Source: Streptococcus suis S735
GTDB taxonomy: Bacteria > Bacillota > Bacilli > Lactobacillales > Streptococcaceae
NCBI RefSeq assembly: GCF_000294495.1
Contig: NC_018526.1
Coordinates: forward strand, 434,001 to 498,000
Direction: 5' to 3'
DNA: 64,000 nucleotides
Numbering within the stretch: the first letter of the stretch is position 1; each line of letters opens with the position of its first letter. The position numbers were made by a program, and so were the translations under genes. Shown here piece by piece: positions 28,792 to 38,784 of this stretch. The notes beneath the pieces are model-generated. The model searched no databases. It was not told the origin of the DNA and saw nothing but the letters and a program-made list of their open reading frames with translations.

Positions 28792-30141
28792 ATGAAGATG
28801 ATTGATATTGTAAAAAATAAGAAAGTGTTAGTGCTAGGTTTAGCTAAATCAGGGGAATCTGCAGCCCGTCTACTAGATAAATTGGGTGCTATCGTCACTG
28901 TTAACGATGGAAAGCCTTTTGAAGAAAATCCGACTGCTCAATCTTTGTTGGAAGATGGTATCCGTGTTATTTGCGGGAGCCATCCCTTGGAATTATTGGA
29001 TGAAGATTTCGCTTTGATGGTAAAAAATCCAGGAATTCGCTATGATAATCCTATGGTTGAAAAAGCAATTGGCAAAGGAATTCCAGTATGGACAGAGGTT
29101 GAATTGGCCTACTTGGTATCAGATGTTCCAATCGTGGGGATAACAGGTTCGAATGGCAAGACAACGACAACGACCATGATTGCAGAAGTCTTGAATGCAG
29201 GAAAAAAACCTGCAAAATTATGTGGAAATATTGGCTATCCAGCATCTTCGGTCGCTCAAACTGCGACTGCAGAGGATACCTTGGTGATGGAATTATCGTC
29301 TTTCCAGTTAATGGGGACAGAATCTTTCCATCCGCATATCGCCGTTGTGACCAACCTCATTGCCAGTCATATTGATTATCACGGGACTTTTGAAGACTAC
29401 GTAGCAGCTAAATGGATGATTCAGCGTCAGATGACGGCTGAGGATTTTGTGGTGATCAACTTCAACCAGAAAGAGGCTAAGGAATTGGCTGGACAGACCA
29501 AGGCAACGGTTGTTCCATTTTCAACACAGGAAGTAGTTGATGGAGCTTATTTGGCAGATGGAAAACTCTATTTCAAGGGTGAATACATCATGGATGCTGA
29601 CCAAATTGGTGTTCCAGGTTCACACAATGTTGAAAATGCCTTGGCAACAATTGTGGTTGCAAAATTGTTGGGAGTAGATCAGCAAGCGATTCAGGAAAGT
29701 TTGTCTGCCTTTGGAGGTGTCAAACACCGCTTGCAATTTGTAGGTGAAATCAACGGGGTTTCCTTCTACAATGATAGTAAGTCTACCAATATCTTGGCGA
29801 CTCAAAAAGCTCTTTCAGGGTTTGACAATAGCAAGGTCATTTTGATTGCAGGGGGCTTGGACCGTGGCAATGAATTTGATGAATTAGTACCTGATTTGGT
29901 CGGACTAAAGAAAATGGTGATCCTTGGTCAATCAGCTCCCCGTGTTCAACGTGCTGCAGATAAGGCAGAAGTGGAAACGATAGAAGCTCTCGATATTGCG
30001 GATGCGACTAGAAAAGCCTTTGCCATTGCGGAAAAAGGAGATATTGTCCTTTTAAGTCCAGCCAATGCAAGCTGGGATATGTATGCCAATTTTGAAGTGC
30101 GTGGCGACGTCTTCTTACAGACCTTTGAGGAGTTGAAATAA
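28792..30141 (+). CDS. murD: UDP-N-acetylmuramoylalanine-D-glutamate ligase
   Basis: 449 residues. It adds D-glutamate to UDP-MurNAc-L-Ala in peptidoglycan precursor synthesis, using ATP. The N-terminal Rossmann-like domain starts [19 protein letters not shown]; the ATP-binding loop is [12 protein letters not shown] (about 114-125); the central domain has ELSSFQL and [14 protein letters not shown], and the C-terminal ligase domain has [22 protein letters not shown]. The start at 28792 has AAAGG 8 bases upstream; an in-frame ATG at 28798 is an alternative. It heads the division cluster. Confidence 0.96.
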   Translation: MKMIDIVKNKKVLVLGLAKSGESAARLLDKLGAIVTVNDGKPFEENPTAQSLLEDGIRVICGSHPLELLDEDFALMVKNPGIRYDNPMVEKAIGKGIPVWTEVELAYLVSDVPIVGITGSNGKTTTTTMIAEVLNAGKKPAKLCGNIGYPASSVAQTATAEDTLVMELSSFQLMGTESFHPHIAVVTNLIASHIDYHGTFEDYVAAKWMIQRQMTAEDFVVINFNQKEAKELAGQTKATVVPFSTQEVVDGAYLADGKLYFKGEYIMDADQIGVPGSHNVENALATIVVAKLLGVDQQAIQESLSAFGGVKHRLQFVGEINGVSFYNDSKSTNILATQKALSGFDNSKVILIAGGLDRGNEFDELVPDLVGLKKMVILGQSAPRVQRAADKAEVETIEALDIADATRKAFAIAEKGDIVLLSPANASWDMYANFEVRGDVFLQTFEELK

Positions 30142-30143
30142 TC

Positions 30144-31208
30144 ATGAAAAAAATTGTTTTTACAGGCGGAGGGACTGTTGGGCACGTGACGCTCAATCTC
30201 CTTTTGATTCCGCGATTTTTGGAAGAAGGCTGGGAAGTCCACTATATTGGTGATGGGAACGGTATTGAGCATGAGCAGGTTGTGAAATCAGGTTTAGATG
30301 TTCATTTCCATTCGATTGCGACCGGGAAATTGCGCCGTTATTTCTCTTTTCAAAATATGTTGGACGTGTTTAAAGTTGGTTTTGGTGTTCTTCAATCCTT
30401 GACCATTATTGCTAAAATTCGTCCGCAAGCTCTTTTTTCAAAAGGTGGGTTTGTATCGGTTCCGCCAGTTATTGCTGCTAATTTGCTGCGGGTTCCGGTC
30501 TTTATCCATGAATCAGACTTAACAATGGGACTGGCCAATAAAATAGCCTATAAATTTGCGACTACCATGTATAGTACTTTTGAGCAACCTGCCAGCTTGA
30601 CTAAAGTAAAACATGTTGGTGCGGTTACAAAAGTGGGGCAAACGAATGACAAAGTTACACCAATTCAGTTGCCAGAAATTCTCAGTCACTTCGATAAAAG
30701 TCTGCCGACCCTACTGTTTGTAGGTGGTTCGGGCGGTGCTAAGGTCTTTAATGATTTAATCAGTCAGAATAGTGCTGCCCTGACCGAACGATTCAATATT
30801 ATCAACTTGACGGGGGACAGTAGTCTCAACAAATTAGATAAAAACCTATATAGAGTTGACTATGTAACAGAACTTTATCAACCGTTGATGGATTTAGCGG
30901 ATGTCGTTATTACCCGTGGTGGTTCCAATACTCTGTTTGAGTTGATTGCCATGCAACAACTCCATTTGATTGTGCCTCTAGGACGACAGGCCAGTCGAGG
31001 AGATCAGATTGAAAATGCTCTCTATGCAGAGAAAAAGGGATATTCTAAGCAGATTGATGAAAGTCAATTGACATTTGCCAGCCTGTTAGTAGAAGTCGAT
31101 GAGCTATTGAAACATAAGGAATTTTATGTCCAAAACATGGCAAATTCTAATGAAATTCAGTCAGTAGATAGTTTTTACAATTTGCTTAGAGAAGATATGG
31201 GAAGGTAG
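30144..31208 (+). CDS. murG: Lipid II synthase (UDP-GlcNAc transferase)
   Basis: 354 residues. A peripheral membrane glycosyltransferase (GT28) that adds GlcNAc to lipid I to give lipid II. It starts [18 protein letters not shown], the family's first glycine-rich loop; [13 protein letters not shown] (about 192-204) and the donor-site [16 protein letters not shown] (about 253-268) follow. The variant TVGHV in the first loop is the streptococcal form. It begins 2 bases after the murD stop. Confidence 0.95.
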   Translation: MKKIVFTGGGTVGHVTLNLLLIPRFLEEGWEVHYIGDGNGIEHEQVVKSGLDVHFHSIATGKLRRYFSFQNMLDVFKVGFGVLQSLTIIAKIRPQALFSKGGFVSVPPVIAANLLRVPVFIHESDLTMGLANKIAYKFATTMYSTFEQPASLTKVKHVGAVTKVGQTNDKVTPIQLPEILSHFDKSLPTLLFVGGSGGAKVFNDLISQNSAALTERFNIINLTGDSSLNKLDKNLYRVDYVTELYQPLMDLADVVITRGGSNTLFELIAMQQLHLIVPLGRQASRGDQIENALYAEKKGYSKQIDESQLTFASLLVEVDELLKHKEFYVQNMANSNEIQSVDSFYNLLREDMGR

Positions 31209-31213
31209 GTTCT

Positions 31214-32296
31214 ATGACGGAAAAAGATTCAAATGTAGAAGAATCAGTGCTAGAAGTGGAACAGGCATCCCAAGTAGAATTGGATTCCGAACAAATTTCA
31301 CCAGCAGAGAAAGAATCTGTATTAGCCGAAGAGAAAGAATTTTCTACGGATGTAGACATACCTGAGATGACTGCTCCGGATGATGAAAAAAGTGCCTTTT
31401 TCGAACAATGGAAAGCACGCCACCAAGCCTACCTTGCTCATAAAGATGAGGCAGATATTCAGGCAGTTGACGAGGGACAGACAGAACAGGAGATCCCAGA
31501 AGCTAAAAAGAGTAAAAGGGTCCTTTTTCAGGGAATAGAAAGAAAAACAGAGAGTCTGAAATCTAAAAAGGAAACAGGGGAAAAGGTTCAAACTTTAAAA
31601 GTTGATATTCCTTCCAAAGTAGTCTGGAAAGCTATTCCGGTTCTTGTGACGAGTTTGTTACTGGCAGCTCTAGCCTTGTATTTTATTTCTCCAACCAGCA
31701 AGAAAAAACAAATAGAGGTTGTCGGAAATGAGCGACTAACTGCTGAGCAAGTAGAAAATTATAGCCTTATCTCTCCGGATGATTACAATGTGACTATAGC
31801 TTTGCATGCAGATGCTTACGCAAAGAATATTAAGAAGAATAGTTCGTCCGTTGAGACAGCGACAATCAAGTTCCAGTTTCCAGCTACCTTTACCATTCAC
31901 ATCAAAGAATACGCAATAATAGGCTACATTCAGCAACAAAGTCAGTGGTATCCAGTATTGTCTAGTGGAGAGATTGGCGGTGAACCGATTTCACAGGATT
32001 CCTTGCCAGAAGACTATACAACAATCAATTTATCCGACAAGGAATTAATCAAGGAACTGGCCATTGAATTGGGTAAAATAGATGCAGGAATTCGTTCTGC
32101 TATTCAGACAATAAATTTAACGCCAAGTAAAGTGACCGCGGATTTGCTGACATTCAATATGAGAGATGGAAATACTGTATTAGTCCCGTTGAGTGAGATT
32201 AGCCAGAAGGTGTCCTACTATACAAAAATAGCAGCAGAAGTGACTGTTCCAACAACAATTGATATGGAAGTTGGTATTTATAGATATGCAAGCTGA
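31214..32296 (+). CDS. divIB: Cell division protein DivIB/FtsQ
   Basis: 360 residues, a bitopic membrane protein of the divisome that bridges early and late division proteins. A long acidic cytoplasmic N-terminus (about 1-135) leads to one membrane segment (about 138-158, PVLVTSLLLAALALYFIS). A POTRA domain (about 163-235, IEVVGNERLTAEQVENYS) and a beta domain follow. The long N-terminal tail is typical of streptococci. It begins 5 bases after murG, inside the operon. Confidence 0.92.
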   Translation: MTEKDSNVEESVLEVEQASQVELDSEQISPAEKESVLAEEKEFSTDVDIPEMTAPDDEKSAFFEQWKARHQAYLAHKDEADIQAVDEGQTEQEIPEAKKSKRVLFQGIERKTESLKSKKETGEKVQTLKVDIPSKVVWKAIPVLVTSLLLAALALYFISPTSKKKQIEVVGNERLTAEQVENYSLISPDDYNVTIALHADAYAKNIKKNSSSVETATIKFQFPATFTIHIKEYAIIGYIQQQSQWYPVLSSGEIGGEPISQDSLPEDYTTINLSDKELIKELAIELGKIDAGIRSAIQTINLTPSKVTADLLTFNMRDGNTVLVPLSEISQKVSYYTKIAAEVTVPTTIDMEVGIYRYAS

Positions 32297-32363
32297 AATA
32301 GATAATTTTGTAAAGAAAAAGTAATAAAAAAATCCTTTAAAAACACCATAATTCGATATAATA

Positions 32364-32372
32364 TGGTATAAT
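32364..32372 (+). promoter_or_regulatory. Extended -10 promoter before ftsA
   Basis: TGG followed by TATAAT (32367-32372), about 76 bases upstream of ftsA in the 152-base gap after divIB. It suggests ftsA-ftsZ have their own transcription start in addition to read-through. Confidence 0.5.
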
Positions 32373-32448
32373 GAATGATGACTAATTATACTATTTTTCA
32401 AAATGGAAGATGATTTGTTAAAGTTGGAAGTAAGAGAGGACTGATAGA

Positions 32449-33828
32449 ATGGCTAGAAACGGCTTTTTTACGGGATTAGATATTGGTACAAGCTCCGTTA
32501 AAGTCTTGGTTGCAGAATATATTGATAACGAAATGAATGTGATTGGGGTCAGCAATGTAAAAAGTGCTGGCGTCAAAGATGGAATTATTGTAAATATTGA
32601 GGTGGCTGCTGGAGCGATTAAAAAAGCGATCGAGCAGGCAGAAGAAAAGTCAGGTATCCGCATTGAAAAGGTAAATGTTGGATTACCTGCCAACCTTCTT
32701 CAGATTGAACCGACTCAAGGGATGATTCCTGTTACAACAGATTCACAAGAAATTACAGACTTGGATGTTGAGAATGTTGTAAAATCAGCATTGACAAAGA
32801 GTATGACTCCGGAACGCGAAGTGATTTCATTTATTCCAGAAGAGTTCACTGTCGATGGATTCCAAGGCATTAAGGACCCTCGTGGAATGATGGGAATTCG
32901 CTTGGAAATGCGTGGTATGCTGTATACAGGCCCACGTACCATTCTTCACAATCTTCGTAAAACGGTGGAGCGTGCAGGTGTCCAAGTTGAAAATATTGTA
33001 ATTTCTCCGTTGGCACTAACTCGCTCTGTATTGAATGAAGGTGAACGTGAGTTTGGTGCGACTGTCATTGATCTTGGTGGCGGTCAAACGACTGTGGCTG
33101 TTATGCGTGGCCAAGAGTTGCAATATACAAACATCTACCAAGAAGGTGGAGATTATATCACAAACGATATTTCAAAAGTATTGACAACTTCAAAGAGTAT
33201 TGCTGAAAACTTGAAATACAACTACGGCATTGCCTATCCGCAAGATGCAAGTGATAAGGAAAAATTTACTGTCGAAGTGATTGGAGAAAACGCTCCAGTT
33301 GAAGTGACCGAGCGCTACCTTTCAGAAGTGATTGCGGCACGTCTGCGTCAGATTTTTGACCGTGTGAAACAAGATTTGGAGCGTACACGTGCTCTAGATT
33401 TACCAGGAGGCATTGTTCTTGTAGGTGGTGGTGCTATCTTACCAGGAATTATAGAATTGGCCCAAGAAGTGTTTGGTGTTAACACTAAGCTTTTTGTTCC
33501 AAATCAAATTGGTATCCGCAATCCAGCATTTGCAAGTGTGATTAGCTTTGTTGAGTATGTTGGTGAGTTAGAAGATGTAGAAAATATTGCCCAACATGCA
33601 GTAAATGGTGAAACTACCTTGAGACATAAGCCAGTTGAAATTCCTGTTGCTCGTCCTCGGATTAGTCAGCCAATTCAAAGAGAAATCGTGAACGAATTGA
33701 ACACAGTTGATCAGGTAGAGGAACAAGTTGCTCCTACTTACCATGATGAGGAAGAAGAAGTTCGTCCAGCTGCTAAGGGAAACATCACAGATCGCATTCG
33801 TGGTTTATTTGGCAGCATGTTTGAATAA
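32449..33828 (+). CDS. ftsA: Cell division protein FtsA
   Basis: 459 residues. An actin-like ATPase that polymerises at the membrane and tethers FtsZ. The phosphate-1 loop FTGLDIGTSSVKVLVAEY (about 5-22), the phosphate-2 region GATVIDLGGGQTTVAVMRG (about 202-220) and the adenosine loop PGGIVLVGGGAILPG (about 318-332) are visible. The C-terminal amphipathic membrane-targeting helix is TDRIRGLFGSMF. It is located 25 bases before ftsZ, as usual. Confidence 0.97.
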   Translation: MARNGFFTGLDIGTSSVKVLVAEYIDNEMNVIGVSNVKSAGVKDGIIVNIEVAAGAIKKAIEQAEEKSGIRIEKVNVGLPANLLQIEPTQGMIPVTTDSQEITDLDVENVVKSALTKSMTPEREVISFIPEEFTVDGFQGIKDPRGMMGIRLEMRGMLYTGPRTILHNLRKTVERAGVQVENIVISPLALTRSVLNEGEREFGATVIDLGGGQTTVAVMRGQELQYTNIYQEGGDYITNDISKVLTTSKSIAENLKYNYGIAYPQDASDKEKFTVEVIGENAPVEVTERYLSEVIAARLRQIFDRVKQDLERTRALDLPGGIVLVGGGAILPGIIELAQEVFGVNTKLFVPNQIGIRNPAFASVISFVEYVGELEDVENIAQHAVNGETTLRHKPVEIPVARPRISQPIQREIVNELNTVDQVEEQVAPTYHDEEEEVRPAAKGNITDRIRGLFGSMFE

Positions 33829-33850
33829 GAGAAAAGAAAAGGTGATTTAA

Positions 33851-35083
<1,233 letters not shown>

Positions 35084-35089
35084 ACTAAA

Positions 35090-35761
35090 ATGAATTTTCA
35101 AAAGAATAAGGATGCTATCTTTTCAGCAGTTGCAAAAGCTGCTGAGAAGGCAGGTCGTCCAAGTGAATCAGTAAAGGTAATAGCTGTCACCAAATATGTT
35201 GACAGCTCTATTGCTAATCAGCTAGTGAATACTGGAATTACTCATATTGGAGAAAATCGAGTCGATCAGTTCTTAGAAAAGTATAATGCCCTAGCAGACA
35301 AACAATTGACATGGCATTTGATAGGGACTTTACAGAGAAGAAAGGTCAAGGACATTATTCCATTTGTTGATTATTTCCACGCCCTAGACTCTGTCAAACT
35401 AGCTCAGGAAATAGATAAACGTGCGACTAAAATAGTCAAGTGTTTCCTCCAAGTCAACGTTTCCGGTGAGGAGAGTAAGCATGGCTTTGCAGTATCTGAG
35501 ATTGATGCGGCACTTGCTGAAATTAGTTTATTGGAGAACATTGAACTTGTTGGATTGATGACGATGGCACCGATTGATGCTACAGATGATGAATTAGACG
35601 AGATCTTTTCTAAAATGCAGGAAATCCAAGAAGAACTAGCTACAAGGAACTTACCACGTATGCCCTTTACAGAGTTAAGTATGGGAATGAGTGGGGACTT
35701 TGAACGCGCCATTGCTCACGGAGCTACATATGTGAGAATTGGCTCAGCATTCTTTGAATAA
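35090..35761 (+). CDS. YggS/PLPBP-type pyridoxal phosphate homeostasis protein
   Basis: 223 residues, a single alanine-racemase-type TIM barrel that binds PLP but has no known enzymatic activity. The PLP lysine is in VKVIAVTKYV (Lys33 region). GENRVDQFLEKY and the C-terminal SMGMSGDFERAIAHGATYVRIGSAFF phosphate-binding segment are canonical. The gene starts 6 bases after ftsZ. It is the ylmE position of the Gram-positive division cluster. Confidence 0.93.
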   Translation: MNFQKNKDAIFSAVAKAAEKAGRPSESVKVIAVTKYVDSSIANQLVNTGITHIGENRVDQFLEKYNALADKQLTWHLIGTLQRRKVKDIIPFVDYFHALDSVKLAQEIDKRATKIVKCFLQVNVSGEESKHGFAVSEIDAALAEISLLENIELVGLMTMAPIDATDDELDEIFSKMQEIQEELATRNLPRMPFTELSMGMSGDFERAIAHGATYVRIGSAFFE

Positions 35762-35777
35762 TGGAGAGGAGGAAAAT

Positions 35778-36341
35778 ATGGCATTAAAAGATACATTTAA
35801 GAACTTATTTAATTACTTTGAAGTTGACGAAGTCAATGAAGTTGAAGAACAGGCAGATGCCTATTCAATGCCTAATGATCGTCCTAAAATGCGTGTTGCC
35901 AATACTACAGTTGCACCTGTGCGCGAACAGCAGCCAAAAGTAGAGACGCGTCGGGAAGCACGTTCAGAAAGTCAACTTCAACGCCTACATGAAAGGCAGC
36001 AAGAATTGATGACTAATAATAACGAAAAAGAGATTGTCAAAACTACAATTGATATTAAGTTTCCAAAACGTTATGAAGATGCACCAGAGATGGTAAATCT
36101 TTTATTAGACAATGCGAGTATTCTCATTGATTTTCAATATATGTCGGAGCAACAAGCAAGACGTTGCCTAGACTACTTGGATGGTGCTCGTTCAGTATTA
36201 TCTGGAAATTTGAAAAAGGTCTCAAATACCATGTGGCTGTTAACTCCAGTAAATGTCACAGTCAATATTGAAGAATTGCGCAATGCTGGTACAACTACTG
36301 GTGTGGCTGATTCAAATTTTGAATTTGATATAAAACGGTAA
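35778..36341 (+). CDS. sepF: Cell division protein SepF
   Basis: 187 residues. A membrane-binding FtsZ partner that aligns Z-ring filaments. The N-terminal amphipathic helix (MALKDTFKNLFNYF) is the membrane anchor, a linker of about 80 residues follows, and the C-terminal SepF domain (about 95-180) contains DFQYMSEQQARRCLDYLDG. The start at 35778 has GAGAGGAGG upstream; an in-frame extension beginning at 35739 overlaps yggS and is not used. Confidence 0.95.
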   Translation: MALKDTFKNLFNYFEVDEVNEVEEQADAYSMPNDRPKMRVANTTVAPVREQQPKVETRREARSESQLQRLHERQQELMTNNNEKEIVKTTIDIKFPKRYEDAPEMVNLLLDNASILIDFQYMSEQQARRCLDYLDGARSVLSGNLKKVSNTMWLLTPVNVTVNIEELRNAGTTTGVADSNFEFDIKR

Positions 36342-36345
36342 CGCT

Positions 36346-36609
36346 ATGCAAATTTTGATTTTTTTACTATTAAAAATTGTAGAAATTTATTCTTATCTCT
36401 TATTGGCATACGCTTTGCTAAGTTGGTTTCCTAGCCTATACACAAGCTCGATTGGTCGTTTGATTCAATGGCTGGTAGCACCGATTTTAAAACCCTTTAG
36501 GCGGTTAAATCTGCAGTTTATGGGGTTGGATTGGACCGTAATGGCAGCCATGATTGCGCTTAATATGGGAACACGCTTCTTGGTTCAATTATTGCTCCTG
36601 TTAGCATAG
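36346..36609 (+). CDS. YggT family membrane protein (YlmG)
   Basis: 87 residues with two membrane segments (about 3-25 and 60-85) around the family motif ALLSWFPSLYTSSIGRLI and APILKPFRRL. In this cluster it is the ylmG position and is linked to septum or cell-shape functions. It starts 4 bases after sepF. Confidence 0.85.
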   Translation: MQILIFLLLKIVEIYSYLLLAYALLSWFPSLYTSSIGRLIQWLVAPILKPFRRLNLQFMGLDWTVMAAMIALNMGTRFLVQLLLLLA

Positions 36610-36611
36610 TT

Positions 36612-37403
36612 ATGAAAAATGACAAAAACTTATTGCAACATTTTTCTAGGGAAGAAAGAGAGTTTGTAGAGAAAATAATGGATATGTGTCAGCAAGTTGA
36701 AGATACGTATTCATACAGATTAACTCACTTTTTACATCCTAGACAAGATGAAATTGTATGCAAAATTGCTAACTACTACCAGTTACAAACGTTTTCTAGT
36801 CGTGACCTTGTTTCGACAGAACATTCGCGGGTTATTATTGCCCCGACTTATTATGAGTTGGACATCAAGGACTTTGAGTTAACCGCTCTTCATTTGTCCT
36901 ATGCTAGAAAATTTCACACCTTATCCCATTCACAAGTTCTTGGAACTTTTCTCAATCAACTAGGGATTAAAAGGGAGTATTTGGGTGATATTTTGATTGA
37001 TGATGAACGATTGATTGTCTTTATCGATCAGAAATTTGGGCAGATTGCCTTACAATCTATCACTAAAGTTGCTCGTGTCCCTGTTAAGGGAAAGGAAGAA
37101 GAATGGACGACTGTTCGACTACCGATTGGACAGGAATGGCGTTCAAAGGATGTGTTGGTTTCTAGTATGAGATTGGATAAATTGATTTCGGTCGCATTTA
37201 ATCTTTCAAGGGCAACTGCAAACAAGTTGATTGAGGCTGGACATGTGAAGTTGGATTATGTTCTGACAGAACAAACCAGTAAATTAGTTGAAATAGGGCA
37301 ATTAATTAGTGTTAGGAGATATGGTAGAGTTCGCCTAAATGAATTTTTAGGTTTTTCTAAGCAAGGGAAGATAAAATTAAAGTTAGACATTGTTAAAACT
37401 TAG
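36612..37403 (+). CDS. S4-domain RNA-binding protein YlmH
   Basis: 263 residues. The C-terminal S4 domain (about 182-245, MRLDKLISVAFNLSRATANKLIEAGHVKLD) binds RNA; the N-terminal part is the YlmH-specific domain. In Bacillus subtilis YlmH acts in rescue of stalled ribosomes. Its location between ylmG and divIVA is conserved in Gram-positive bacteria. It begins two bases after the ylmG stop. Confidence 0.9.
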   Translation: MKNDKNLLQHFSREEREFVEKIMDMCQQVEDTYSYRLTHFLHPRQDEIVCKIANYYQLQTFSSRDLVSTEHSRVIIAPTYYELDIKDFELTALHLSYARKFHTLSHSQVLGTFLNQLGIKREYLGDILIDDERLIVFIDQKFGQIALQSITKVARVPVKGKEEEWTTVRLPIGQEWRSKDVLVSSMRLDKLISVAFNLSRATANKLIEAGHVKLDYVLTEQTSKLVEIGQLISVRRYGRVRLNEFLGFSKQGKIKLKLDIVKT

Positions 37404-37411
37404 GAGGAAAG

Positions 37412-38101
37412 ATGGCACTTACAGCATTAGAATTAAAAGATAAAACCTTTGCTACAAAATTTAGAGGATACGACGCAGATGAAGTTGATGACTTTTTGGA
37501 CATTGTAACACGTGATTATGAGGATTTAATTCGTAAAAATCATGACCAAGAGTTAGAATTGAAAAATTTGCGAGAACGTTTGGCTTATTTTGATGAGATG
37601 AAAGAATCATTGAGTAAATCAGTTCTTTTAGCTCAAGATACAGCTGAGAAAGTAAAGGTTGCGGCTGAAGATCAAGCGGCAAATATTATTAAACAAGCTG
37701 ACTATGATGCGGCAACATTGTTACATGAAGCTAAAGATAAGGCAAATGAAATTCTTCGTAATGCGACTGACAACGCGAAAAAAGTTGTCATTGAAACTGA
37801 AGAATTAAAAAACCAGACACGTATTTTCCATCAGCGTCTAAAATCAACAGTAGAAAGCCAATTATCACTGGTTAATTCATCTGAATGGGAGGAAATCCTC
37901 CGCCCAACAGCAAGTTACATTCAAACAAGTGACGAAGCCTTTCGTGATGTTCTTCATAAGGCTTTGGATGAAGAATTACCTGTTGAAGAAGAAAGTTTGG
38001 ATTATACACGTCAATTGACACCAGAAGAGATTGCAGAATTAACTCGTCAGGCAGCAGCTTTTGAGAGTGGAGAATCTGTAGTACTTTCAATAGAAGAATA
38101 A
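37412..38101 (+). CDS. divIVA: Division and polarity protein DivIVA
   Basis: 229 residues. The N-terminal membrane-binding domain (MALTALELKDKTFATKFRGYDADEVDDFLD) is followed by a parallel coiled coil (about 35-160) and an acidic C-terminus. DivIVA marks curved membrane at septum and poles and in streptococci affects septal peptidoglycan synthesis. GGAGGAAAG precedes the start. It is the last gene of the division operon, with a T-box leader following. Confidence 0.95.
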   Translation: MALTALELKDKTFATKFRGYDADEVDDFLDIVTRDYEDLIRKNHDQELELKNLRERLAYFDEMKESLSKSVLLAQDTAEKVKVAAEDQAANIIKQADYDAATLLHEAKDKANEILRNATDNAKKVVIETEELKNQTRIFHQRLKSTVESQLSLVNSSEWEEILRPTASYIQTSDEAFRDVLHKALDEELPVEEESLDYTRQLTPEEIAELTRQAAAFESGESVVLSIEE

Positions 38102-38109
38102 TAGAAATC

Positions 38110-38330
38110 ATAAGCAAAGACAAGGTCGTTAGAAATATTTTAAGCGAGTAGGAGATGGTGGAAGCCCTACAATCTCTTTCTATGGATCATCACTTTGTTT
38201 GATCTTTCCTGAAAATAGTAAGGAGAGACGTCCGTTCACGTTACGAACATAGAGGGATAGAGGAAACTCTATCTAAACTAAGGTGGTACCACGAACTTTC
38301 GTCCTTATTTGGCGGGAGTTTTTTATTTTT
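38110..38330 (+). promoter_or_regulatory. T-box leader, probably isoleucine-responsive
   Basis: The T-box core AAGGTGGTACCACG is at 38280-38293, followed by CGTCC...GGCGGGAGTTTTTT as terminator arm. An ATCATC pair at 38186-38191 offers the isoleucine specifier. The leader regulates a GNAT gene and then ileS. As with valS, a small passenger gene sits between the leader and the synthetase. Confidence 0.85.
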
Positions 38331-38774
38331 ATGATACGATTAGAATTAGTAAACAAGGATAACTTTGAAGTAGTGTTACAAGTTCAACTTGCATCTGAGG
38401 ACCAACGCCGAGTGGCATCGGTTGAATATTCTTTAGCCCAAGCTTGGTTATATAAAGATTCGGGGATGATTCTACCATATGCTGTGGTATCTGGCAGAAA
38501 AGTTGTTGGTTTTGCAATGTTATCTATTGAACCCAAAGATAATAGTTATTATTTATGGCGCTTGTTGATTGATAAGGATTTTCAAAATCGTGGATGCGGA
38601 AAAGAAGCCATCCAGCAAATAATTGGAAAGGCGAAGGCGGATCCGCTTTGTCATAAAATTTCGATAAATTATGTCATTGGCAATCATAAAATGCGGTACA
38701 TTTTAGAAAAAATTGGTTTTCAATCCGTTGGTTTAGAAGGCCAAGAAATGAAAATGGAATTAATTATAAAATAA
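38331..38774 (+). CDS. GNAT family N-acetyltransferase
   Basis: 147 residues. The acetyl-CoA-binding motif A is [24 protein letters not shown] (about 82-105), with the R-x-x-G-x-G/A variant QNRGCG. The substrate is unknown. It is between the T-box and ileS with 7-10 bases to the latter, so its expression should rise with uncharged tRNA-Ile. The ribosome-binding site (GGGAG) is about 12 bases away, a weak fit, because the start lies directly after the leader's T-run. Confidence 0.85.
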   Translation: MIRLELVNKDNFEVVLQVQLASEDQRRVASVEYSLAQAWLYKDSGMILPYAVVSGRKVVGFAMLSIEPKDNSYYLWRLLIDKDFQNRGCGKEAIQQIIGKAKADPLCHKISINYVIGNHKMRYILEKIGFQSVGLEGQEMKMELIIK

Positions 38775-38784
38775 AGGAGTTATG